Below are positions 1 through 7,700 of a DNA stretch of 37,775 nucleotides, piece after piece. The position numbers were made by a program, and so were the translations under genes. The notes under the pieces are model-generated. The model was not told the origin of the DNA and ran no database searches. It saw nothing but the letters and a program-made list of their open reading frames with translations. Positions within the stretch are counted from its first letter, which is position 1. Each line of letters begins with the position of its first letter. Where the stretch lies: contig CAJMLL010000023.1 of assembly GCA_905214225.1 (NCBI GenBank), positions 1 through 37,775 on the forward strand. The letters are read 5' to 3'. This DNA comes from an uncultured bacterium (GTDB taxonomy: Bacteria; Bacillota; Clostridia; Peptostreptococcales; Anaerovoracaceae).

Positions 1-53
1 CCTATGACCTCCTGCTTGTAAGGCAGATGCTCTCCCAGCTGAGCTAAGCGCCC
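1..53 (-). tRNA. tRNA-Val (anticodon UAC), 3' part cut off by the window edge
   Basis: Read on the minus strand, position 53 starts GGGCGCTTAGCTCAG, a typical acceptor strand and D-arm. The anticodon stem-loop follows, with anticodon TAC at 18-20 in the loop CTTACAA. The window ends in the variable loop/T-arm, so the T-arm and the 3' acceptor strand are missing. The visible part matches the usual bacterial tRNA-Val(UAC) layout. Whether more tRNA genes follow to the left cannot be seen. Confidence 0.93.
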
Positions 54-94
54 ATCTTCATTGTCAGGATCTGAACTCCTGAACACATTTATTA

Positions 95-123
95 AGTTTA
101 CATGAAATCGATCAGCTTGTCAA
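95..123 (-). promoter_or_regulatory. Sigma-A promoter of the tRNA-Val gene
   Basis: On the minus strand the -35 is TTGACA (118-123) and the -10 is TAAACT (95-100), separated by 17 bases. Transcription would start near 88, about 35 bases before the tRNA 5' end. A perfect -35 is typical of stable-RNA promoters. A small inverted repeat, TCAGGA/TCCTGA (64-69 and 77-82), lies in the short leader. Confidence 0.75.
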
Positions 124-284
124 GAACTTTTTTCATCCGCATCATGTGGTCTGAAGAAATTCTGTAAAAACAGAAGCGATTTCCTGTGTCCCGAACACCC
201 TTGCGCTTGGAACGTTATTTATACTACCGCGTATCAGCTCCGATGTCAACAGATTTTTTCATATTCTTTTCAAACAATTTTCCT

Positions 285-313
285 TTACGCACAAGCTGTT
301 TATACGTTATACT
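285..313 (+). promoter_or_regulatory. Probable promoter of the GntP-family permease
   Basis: A good -10, TATACT (308-313), lies 70 bases before the permease start. The best -35 at the right distance is weak (TTACGC at 285-290 with 17 bases, or TTTACG at 284-289 with 18), so an activator may be needed. Between the tRNA and the permease (54-382) the only other visible structure is the inverted repeat TTCTGT-AAAA-ACAGAA (160-175), about 110 bases upstream of this promoter. Confidence 0.45.
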
Positions 314-382
314 GAAAACGCGTCATTTATTGTGCGTATTCACAAATTATTATCACATTTTTTGGTTATGAAAGGAGATTTT

Positions 383-1741
383 ATGTCTTCTGCATTAGGA
401 ATTATCGGTATTATCCTTGCAGTCGCCTTCCTGATTTATTTTGCCTACAAAGGAATCAACGTGATTCTGCTGGGCGTGATCAGCTGTCTGATCATCATGG
501 TTTTCAACGGCATGCCGGTCATTAAATCGGTCAACAAGGTCATGCTTCCCGGTGTCTGTACCTACATCACGGCGATGGCGGGCCCGACTCTCATGGGATG
601 TCTGATCGCGGCCTTCTATGAAACCAGCGGCGCAGCGCGGTCGGTGGCGGATGCTCTGTACCGCCTCTTCACCATCAGCGCGCGCAGACGTCAGAGAGAA
701 TCCGGCGGCAGCGAGCCTGTCATGCTCAGCCCGCTGCTTTCCATCCTCATCGTCTACGCCATCGGTGTCACCCTGTCTTACGGCGGCCTGAACCCGGTGG
801 TCATCCTCTTCATCCTTATGCCAGTGGCTTCCGACGTATTCGAGAAGTCCGGCATCCCGCGCAGCATGCTTCCCGGAATCGTCCTGGGTGCTCTGGCCAC
901 AGCTTCCTGCAGCATGCCTGGCACCACGTCCGATCAGAATATCATCGCTTCGCAGTTCCTGCACACCTCGGCGATGGCTGCTCCGATTCCTGGATTTATC
1001 GGCGGCGCCTTCGTTCTGGCTCTGAACATCACCGTCATGAACCATCTGGCAAAAAAGGAAATCGCAAGGGGTCATCTCTACACACCGCAGCAGCGTGAGC
1101 TGAAAATGACTGATGACAGCAGAAAGCCGCACTGGCTGATTTCCATCATCCCGATGACTTCCACCATCATCGGCTACAACGCGTTTAAATGGAATATTCT
1201 CGCCGCTCTGGCTCTGAACGTCGTTCTCTGCCTGGTCCTCTTCTGGAGATATCTGGGCGGACTCAACGGCTTCGTGAAGCTCCTGGAGCCGGTTCCGATG
1301 CAGTTTGCCCAGCTGGTGCTTCAGGTCGGCATTCTGGGAAGCATCGGTGCCGTTGCATCCGCGTCCCCGGCCTTCCCGGTATTAACCCACGGTCTGCTCC
1401 ACAGCAGTTTCCCGGGCCTCTATAAGGTCGTCATCGTAATTTCCATCATCACCGGAGTCGGAGGATCCGGTCCTGCCGGCCTTACTGCGTCCCTTCCATA
1501 TATGAAGCAGACCTTCGCGCAGATGGGAATCAGCATGAACACCCTGCACCGCGTTGCGGTATTCTCCAGCCAGACCCTGGATACCCTGCCGACCAACCCG
1601 GGCTACATCATCTCCACAGGCATTGCGGAGGTATCCATTAAGGAATCCTATAAATACGTATTCATCAGCACCGTTTTAAACACAGCGATTACGGCCTTCC
1701 TCGTCGCGACCCTGCTGACGATTTTCCCTGGCTGGGCTTAG
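383..1741 (+). CDS. GntP-family permease (organic acid or gluconate-type symporter)
   Basis: A 452-residue integral membrane protein, almost entirely hydrophobic segments separated by short loops. It begins with the GntP/citrate-type pattern IIGIILAVAFLIYFAYKG and has the family-like blocks around residues 75-90 (LMGCLIAAFYETSGAARSVA), the LSYGGLNPVVILFILMPVA stretch and ATASCSMPGTTSDQNIIAS. These resemble GntP permeases, which import gluconate and related organic acids with protons. The start is ATG 383, because AAAGGAG sits seven bases before it; an upstream in-frame ATG at 332 has no ribosome-binding site. No catabolic genes are adjacent, so the substrate cannot be named. The gene stands alone, followed by a hairpin at 1930-1961. 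The family call is fairly safe; the substrate is unknown. Confidence 0.8.
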   Translation: MSSALGIIGIILAVAFLIYFAYKGINVILLGVISCLIIMVFNGMPVIKSVNKVMLPGVCTYITAMAGPTLMGCLIAAFYETSGAARSVADALYRLFTISARRRQRESGGSEPVMLSPLLSILIVYAIGVTLSYGGLNPVVILFILMPVASDVFEKSGIPRSMLPGIVLGALATASCSMPGTTSDQNIIASQFLHTSAMAAPIPGFIGGAFVLALNITVMNHLAKKEIARGHLYTPQQRELKMTDDSRKPHWLISIIPMTSTIIGYNAFKWNILAALALNVVLCLVLFWRYLGGLNGFVKLLEPVPMQFAQLVLQVGILGSIGAVASASPAFPVLTHGLLHSSFPGLYKVVIVISIITGVGGSGPAGLTASLPYMKQTFAQMGISMNTLHRVAVFSSQTLDTLPTNPGYIISTGIAEVSIKESYKYVFISTVLNTAITAFLVATLLTIFPGWA

Positions 1742-1929
1742 GGACAAAATTTACCCGGTCAAGAGACGGAAAACCGCGCGTTGCCATTTGGGATTTTACC
1801 AGTGTTTTCAAAACGCCCGCCAGGAGTTTAGAAAAAACAGTTTCGGAATTATAAAATAATCGTGGTTCCTCAACGGATTGAAACGTGCACATTTTAATTG
1901 CACGTACATGAACAGTTAAAAAGCATGAA
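1742..1929. other. Intergenic, no gene seen
   Basis: This stretch follows the permease stop. The only visible element is a perfect inverted repeat ACGTGCA-N9-TGCACGT (1883-1905) with an AT-rich loop. Short open frames crossing it (for example 1689-1892 on the minus strand) have no ribosome-binding site and no recognisable product. Confidence 0.5.
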
Positions 1930-1970
1930 AATAGCGGGGATTGTCAAGATTCCCCGCTATTATTGTTTGA
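1930..1970. terminator. Bidirectional rho-independent terminator candidate
   Basis: An 11-base-pair perfect stem (AATAGCGGGGA at 1930-1940 with its complement at 1951-1961) closes a 10-base loop. On the plus strand it is followed by the moderately T-rich ATTGTTTGAT. On the minus strand it is followed by TTTTCATGCTTTTT. It could end the permease transcript from the left and anything still transcribed through the HxlR relic from the right. Confidence 0.65.
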
Positions 1971-2042
1971 TACAACAGGATAGACTTTCCGCGATATGAC
2001 TTCATCTCTTTCCAGTTCCCGGAGCTGCTTGCTCAGCATCCG
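1971..2042 (-). pseudogene. Relic of an HxlR-family transcriptional regulator
   Basis: The minus strand here encodes RMLSKQLRELERDEVISR followed by KVYPVV. This is the signature recognition-helix and wing block of HxlR/MarR-type winged-helix regulators (family pattern: MLTxxLRELExDGxIxRxVYPxVPP). The same frame is closed by TAG at 2070-2072 upstream and TGA at 1944-1946 downstream, so at most about 41 codons remain from a protein normally 100-130 residues long. No start codon or ribosome-binding site is kept. The rest of the gene is gone: a hairpin follows at once on one side, and the amt terminators lie on the other. The match to HxlR is clear by eye; that it is dead is inferred from its length. 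Confidence 0.72.
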
Positions 2043-2093
2043 TGCTGCTGCGCTTGCAGAGCTTTTCCTCTAGTCACGCAGCTGAAAGAAAAA

Positions 2094-2137
2094 GGGACCG
2101 CTGCCCTGTTCGCATCCATGCGCAGGGCAGCCGTCCC
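2094..2137 (-). terminator. Strong terminator, second of a tandem pair after amt
   Basis: On the minus strand a 15-base arm beginning GGGACGGCTGCCCTG pairs with one ending CAGGGCAGCGGTCCC around a 14-base loop, and TTTTTCTTTC follows directly. This is a textbook rho-independent terminator for transcripts coming from the Amt-PII gene, about 240 bases after its stop codon. Confidence 0.8.
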
Positions 2138-2154
2138 AAACAAACCATAAAGAA

Positions 2155-2200
2155 ACAGGACAGAGCGCCAGTTTCGCATATGCCGGCCGCTCCGTCCTGT
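2155..2200 (-). terminator. First hairpin of the tandem terminator pair after amt
   Basis: A 13-base-pair stem (ACAGGACGGAGCG on the minus strand with CGCTCTGTCCTGT, one G-U pair) closes a 20-base loop. On the minus strand it is followed by TTCTTTATGG, a weak T tract. On the plus strand it is followed by TCAGCTTTTTGCC. It lies just ahead of the stronger 2094-2137 hairpin in the direction of amt transcription. The remaining 2201-2376 shows no gene. Confidence 0.55.
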
Positions 2201-2376
2201 TCAGCTTTTTGCCTGTCCCTATGATTAACAAGATGGGCAGGATTATCTTGACCGCAAAGGACTGGGTAAGATATCTATGTTTTGAGAGTTAATAGAGAAT
2301 GTTTATTTAGAAACTATTCCCATGATCCGGATATGCCGGATGATCCCTTGCTGTTTGTTTTTTGTCCATGAAGGAC

Positions 2377-4143
2377 TTATTCTACGTCCTGCAGAGCGGC
2401 CATGTCTTCTTCTCCGGTCCTTACCTTAACAACATGAAGGACGTTGTAAACGAAGATCTTTCCGTCTCCGATATGGCCGGTGTAGAGGGACTTCTTGGCG
2501 GTCTCTACGACCTTGTCGACCGGGATCTTTCCGACGATGACGTCGATCTTGATCTTCGGCAGCAGGGTGTTGTCGACGACGGCGCCACGGTAACGTTCGG
2601 TGGAGCCTTTCTGGATGCCGGAACCCATGACCTGGGTCATGGTCATGCCGGTTACGCCCAGTTCGTTCAATGCCTTCTTCAGGCGGTCGAAGCGCTCCAT
2701 TCTGCAGATAATCGTCACCTTATGCATGCCGGTAACGGCGGATTCTGCTCCTGCCGCGGCGGCTGCCTGCGAGTTGATTTTCTGCACTTTGACAGCGGCG
2801 TTGATCTGCGCGTCGGATGCATTCTCATAGTCTTCTTCACCGAGGTCGGTGTTTTCGTTGACGTCCATGGTGTAGTCGGTGGCGTCCGTAATGGCGAATC
2901 CGGAGTATGCGGAAGCAAGTCCATGTTCGTGGATGTCCAGTCCGTCGATCTCGACTTCTGCCGGGACACGGAGTCCGATGCTCTTGTCGATGATCTTGAA
3001 TGCGATAAACATAACGATAAGTACGTAAGCTAATACACTGACAATTCCCAGTGCCTGGATGCCGAGCTGGTGGAATCCGCCTCCGTAGAAGAGTCCTTTT
3101 CCGACGCCGTCTGCGCCTGTGGAGAAGAGTCCTGCAGAAAGTGTTCCCCAGATTCCGTTGGCTCCGTGTACGGAGATTGCTCCGACCGGATCATCGATCT
3201 TCACTTTATTATCGAAGAATTCTACGCTGAATACCACCAGGATTCCTGCGACGAGGCCGATGAAGAAGCTTCCCACCGGTGATACGCAGTCGCACGGTGC
3301 TGTGATGGCAACCAGTCCTGCAAGTGCAGCGTTGAAAGTCATGGAAACATCCGGCTTTCCGTAACGGATCCAGGTGAGAATCATGGTTGTGCATGTCGCA
3401 ACGGCTGCAGCGAGGTTGGTGTTCATAAATACCAGACTCGCGGAGATGGCGCCGGCCTTGTCCATGGCGACAGTAGATCCTCCGTTGAATCCGAACCATG
3501 CGAACCAGAGGATGAATACACCCAGTGCGCAGGCCGTCATGTTGTGGCCCGGAATCGCCCTTGCATTTCCGTCTTTGTCATACTTTCCGATACGAGGTCC
3601 AAGTATTGCGGCGCCGAGACAGGCAATCACGCCTCCAACCATGTGTACGCAGGTGCTTCCTGCGAAGTCGTGGAATCCCAGCTGTCCGAGCCAGCCTCCG
3701 CCCCAGATCCAGTGGCCGCTGATCGGATAGACAAAAAGTGAAATGACGGCGGAATAAACGCAGTATGCCTTGAAATTGGTACGCTCTGCCATGGATCCGG
3801 ACACGATGGTTGCTGCAGTTGCGCAGAACACGGTCTGGAAGATGACGTAGCACCATAACGGCATAGTCTGTGGAACCACGCTGTTTGCGGCGGTATATGT
3901 TCCTCTGATCAATGGATCAAAACTTCCGATCAGTTTTCCGGTTCCTCCGAACATCAGTCCGAAACCAAGAAGCCAGAAGCACGGCGTTCCAATACAGAAA
4001 TCCATCATATTCTTCATCAGGATGTTGCCGGTGTTTTTTGCACGGGTCAGTCCCGCTTCACATAAGGCGAATCCCGCCTGCATGAAGTAGACCAGCGCTG
4101 CTGCAATTAACACCCATCCTACGGTGGTGACGTTAATTTTCAT
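2377..4143 (-). CDS. amt: Ammonium channel Amt fused to a C-terminal P-II signalling domain
   Basis: 588 residues in two known modules. Residues 1 to about 425 are an Amt/MEP ammonium channel: 11 expected membrane helices, the DFAG block followed by the first pore histidine (CVHMVGG), the second in GAISVHGANGIWG, and the conserved cytoplasmic tail GLDIHEHGLASAY. An acidic then Ala-rich linker of about 48 residues joins this to a full P-II domain (about 473-588) beginning MHKVTIICRMERFDRLKKAL. P-II normally binds Amt in trans and plugs its pore when nitrogen is plentiful. The nucleotide loop TGHIGDGKIFV and the RTGE motif are kept, so ATP/ADP binding is expected. In the T-loop, Gln39 and the pore-plugging arginine (YRG) are kept, but the tyrosine uridylylated in enteric P-II (AEY) reads AVV. 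Start: ATG 4143 has AAAGGGGAG six bases upstream; the ATG at 4161 overlaps that site. It diverges from gltBD. Confidence 0.93.
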   Translation of the reverse strand: MKINVTTVGWVLIAAALVYFMQAGFALCEAGLTRAKNTGNILMKNMMDFCIGTPCFWLLGFGLMFGGTGKLIGSFDPLIRGTYTAANSVVPQTMPLWCYVIFQTVFCATAATIVSGSMAERTNFKAYCVYSAVISLFVYPISGHWIWGGGWLGQLGFHDFAGSTCVHMVGGVIACLGAAILGPRIGKYDKDGNARAIPGHNMTACALGVFILWFAWFGFNGGSTVAMDKAGAISASLVFMNTNLAAAVATCTTMILTWIRYGKPDVSMTFNAALAGLVAITAPCDCVSPVGSFFIGLVAGILVVFSVEFFDNKVKIDDPVGAISVHGANGIWGTLSAGLFSTGADGVGKGLFYGGGFHQLGIQALGIVSVLAYVLIVMFIAFKIIDKSIGLRVPAEVEIDGLDIHEHGLASAYSGFAITDATDYTMDVNENTDLGEEDYENASDAQINAAVKVQKINSQAAAAAGAESAVTGMHKVTIICRMERFDRLKKALNELGVTGMTMTQVMGSGIQKGSTERYRGAVVDNTLLPKIKIDVIVGKIPVDKVVETAKKSLYTGHIGDGKIFVYNVLHVVKVRTGEEDMAALQDVE

Positions 4144-4409
4144 TTTATGCTCCCCTTTCATGAACTCAAAATCTCTAATCTTTTTTACTCAGCTTTCAAA
4201 CCATTCCCTCATGGCTCAAAGCTGTCCGCTTGTTTTCCCTTCTATACACCTCCCTGGTGAATCCGCTTCAGTCATGCTCCCCTTTCTGCACAGCTGAATA
4301 TTTATTCACATTGTTATAAATATAACTGAAGATTATCACGAACGGCACCAACACTCCTCGTGTATTCACAACACACTTCAATCTTACCATTGCCTGTTCG
4401 GATGCTATT
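4144..4409 (-). promoter_or_regulatory. Long 5' leader of the Amt-PII mRNA
   Basis: From the promoter at 4410-4438 the transcript would carry an untranslated leader of about 260 bases. It contains a hairpin (4185-4223 region) with stem CAGCTTT/AAAGCTG and an inner CCAT/ATGG stem. It also has a 19-codon open frame on the minus strand (4275 to 4216; MTEADSPGRCIEGKTSGQL). The 12-base string AAAGGGGAGCAT occurs twice, once as the ribosome-binding site of amt (4147-4158) and once before the small frame (4274-4285). I do not recognise a known riboswitch class. The structure may be regulatory, but that is inference. Confidence 0.45.
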
Positions 4410-4438
4410 ATCATACGCCGTTACTTGTTTATAGTCAA
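4410..4438 (-). promoter_or_regulatory. Sigma-A promoter for the Amt-PII gene
   Basis: On the minus strand TTGACT (4433-4438), 17 bases, then TATGAT (4410-4415) make a near-consensus promoter (5/6 in each box). It lies in the AT-rich divergent region shared with gltBD and would start transcription near 4403. Confidence 0.65.
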
Positions 4439-4649
4439 TAAAATATACAATATTATTTGTGAATCAAAACACATTCAATTTAAGTATCATCTGCTATACA
4501 ATTATTTCTACATTTTTGCAGCATTCAAAGCATATTCTTTTCTCATCAGCCTCCGTCTGCATTTCCAGTTTTTCCCTTTTCAAGTTCCGGCATCATGGCA
4601 TGCCGCTTAATTAATATTTCGCATTTTCGTTCAAGATAATAAATATATA

Positions 4650-4678
4650 TTCACATTCTTCCCCTGCTGTGCTATACT
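4650..4678 (+). promoter_or_regulatory. Sigma-A promoter for gltBD
   Basis: TTCACA (4650-4655), 17 bases, then TATACT (4673-4678): 5/6 in each box. The start would be near 4685, giving a leader of about 40 bases before gltB. The AT-rich run just upstream (4637-4650) could act as an UP element. This promoter and that of amt are about 210 bases apart and face away from each other. Confidence 0.72.
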
Positions 4679-4723
4679 TTTCTCCAAACACTCCATTGCA
4701 GACAGGAAGGAGCTGTACAGAAT

Positions 4724-7700
4724 ATGATGCAATATCATCAGAATAATCAGATAGACAATCACCTTTCATCCGGTCCCGGAGCGGATGTCAGGGATTCCCA
4801 CCACCAGGACGGAAAAGCGTCCGGACAGATGGATCAGGGCCGCTTCCAGAGCCGGCTGTATGATCCGTCATTTGAACATGACTCCTGCGGAATCGGCGCC
4901 ATCGTCAATATCCATGGGGAGAAGACATCGAAGACCGTCGATGACGCACTGAAAATCGTGGAAAAACTGGAACACCGGGCAGGTAAAGACGCCTCCGGAA
5001 AAACCGGCGACGGCGTCGGAATCCAGCTGCAGATCCCCCACCTTCTGATGAAGAAGGCTGCTGAAGAAGAGGGCTTTTATCTCGGCCAGGAACGGGATTA
5101 CGGCGTCGGCATGCTGTTTCTCCCGCAGAACGATCTGAAACGCGCCCAGGCCATGAAGATGCTGGAGATCATCGTGGATAAAGAAGGCATGGATTTCCTG
5201 GGCTGGAGAAAGGTTCCGGTCAACCCTTCTGTGCTTGGAGATCGTGCCCGTTCCTGCATGCCGGTCATTATGCAGTGCTTCGTAAAGCGCCCGCCAGATG
5301 TAAAGCGGGGACTGGATTTCGACCGGAAGCTCTACGTTGTAAGGAGAGTTTTTGAGCATTCCAATAACAACACCTATATTCCGTCATTTTCCAGCCGGAC
5401 CATTGTGTACAAAGGAATGTTCCTTGTCTCTCAGCTGAGAAAGTTCTACCCGGATCTGACGGATCCGGACTGCAGAAGCGCCATCGCCCTGGTTCATTCC
5501 CGTTTTTCGACCAACACCAACCCGAGCTGGGAGCGGGCGCATCCTTACCGCTACATCATGCACAATGGTGAAATCAACACCATCAGAGGCAACATCGACC
5601 GTATGCTGGCCCGTGAAGAGACCATGCACAGCAGTGTTCTTTCCGATACGGATATGGATAAGATTCTTCCAGTCATCGATCCCGACGGATCAGACTCGGC
5701 CATGCTGGATAACACGCTGGAATTTCTCATGATGAACGGCATCGATCTTCCACAGGCTGTGATGATGACTCTTCCCGAGCCTTGGGCCAATGAACGGAAG
5801 ATCAGCCGGTCCAAGCGGGATTTCTATCATTACTATGCGACCATGATGGAGCCATGGGACGGCCCTGCAGCCGTTGTATTCTCTGACGGGGACAGCGTCG
5901 GTGCCGTGCTGGACAGAAACGGGCTGCGTCCTTGCAGGTGGTATTTGACCAACGATGACACGCTGATCCTGTCCTCCGAGGTCGGCGTTCTGGACATTCC
6001 GGAAGAGAAAATCGTGAAGAAGTCCCGGCTGAAGCCGGGCAGAATGCTGCTGGTGGACACACTGAAGCAAAAAATCATCGAGGATGAGGATCTGAAATCC
6101 TACTACGCCCACCGCAAGCCCTACGGAGAATGGCTGGATGCGAATCTGATTTACCTGAAGGATCTTCCGATCCCGAACCGCAAGATCGAAAAATCGCCGC
6201 AGAAGCTCAGGGACCGGCTGTATAAAGCCTTTGGATACACCTATGAGGAAGTAACAGCGTGCATGCTGCCGATGGCGGAAAACGGCGCAGAGCCAACCAC
6301 AGCAATGGGTGTGGACACGCCGCTTGCGGTTCTGTCGGAGAAGCACCAGCCGCTGTTTAATTACTTCAAGCAGCTTTTCGCGCAGGTCACCAACCCGCCG
6401 ATTGACGCAATCCGCGAGGAAATCATCACGGATACAACGGTTTATGTCGGAACGGACGGAAATCTTCTGGAGGAAGAGCCGGAAAACTGCAGAAAGCTGC
6501 AGATTCACAACCCGATTCTGACCTCCATGGATCTGATGAAGATCCGCTACATCGACCAGCCGGGATTCCATGTGGCGACGATTCCAATTCTTTACTATAA
6601 AGGGTCGCCGCTGAAAAACGCCCTGGACCGCCTGTTTGTCGACAGCGACCGGGCCTACCGGAACGGGGCAAATATCCTGATTCTGTCCGACCGCGGTGTA
6701 GATGAGAACCACGCGGCGATTCCATCGCTTCTGGCGGTTTCTGCCCTGCAGCACTATCTGGTGCGCACAAAAAAGAGCACGACGGTGTCGATTATTCTGG
6801 AGAGCGCTGAGCCGAGGACGATTCACCACTTCGCGACCCTTCTCGGTTACGGCGCGCAGGCCGTCAACCCTTATCTGGCTCACGAATGCATCGAGGAGAT
6901 GGTTTCCCTGGGACTTCTGGACAAGGAGCCGTCTGCCGCGATCAATGACTATAACGACGCGGTGCTGCACGGCATCGTGAAGATTGCGTCTAAAATGGGA
7001 ATTTCCACCATTCAATCCTACATGGGCGCGCAGATCTTCGAATGCGTCGGCATCAATCATGAAGTCATTGATGAGTACTTCACCAATACGACAAGCCGGG
7101 TAGAAGGAATCGGACTGCAGGAAATCGAAGAGTGCGTGGAATGGAACCACAATCAGGCCTTCGACCCTCTGGGGCTCGGATTTGACTCCCGCCTGAACAG
7201 CCTGGGCGACCACCGCCTGCGTTCCGGCCCGGACAAAGAAGACCACATGTACAACCCAAGGACGATTCTGCTCCTTCAGAAAGCCTGCCAAGACAATGAC
7301 GAGGAGGCTTTTCACGAGTACTCCCGCCTGGTGGACTACGCCAAGAAGCCGCATACCTTAAGAGGACTGCTGGAGTTCCGTTATGATCCGGACGGAGGAA
7401 TCCCTCTGGACGAGGTGGAGCCGGCGTCTGAGATCGTGAAGCGCTTCAAGACCGGCGCCATGAGCTACGGCTCGATTTCCGAGGAAGCCCATGAATGCAT
7501 GGCGGAGGCGATGAACCGAATCGGCGGAAAATCCAATTCCGGAGAAGGCGGAGAAAACCCTTCCCGCTATGGAACGACGAAAAACTCCGCCATCAAGCAG
7601 GTGGCATCCGGACGCTTCGGCGTGACCAGCGATTACCTGATCAGCGCCAGAGAGATTCAGATCAAGATGGCGCAGGGTGCAAAGCCTGGCGAAGGCGGAA

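Noticed and set aside
5690..7354. Long open frame (554 codons) on the minus strand inside gltB
   Set aside because: It is fully antisense to well-conserved gltB codons, has no ribosome-binding site and encodes no recognisable protein; high-GC third positions open such shadows. The same applies to 7358-9352 (minus) and 395-1132 (minus).
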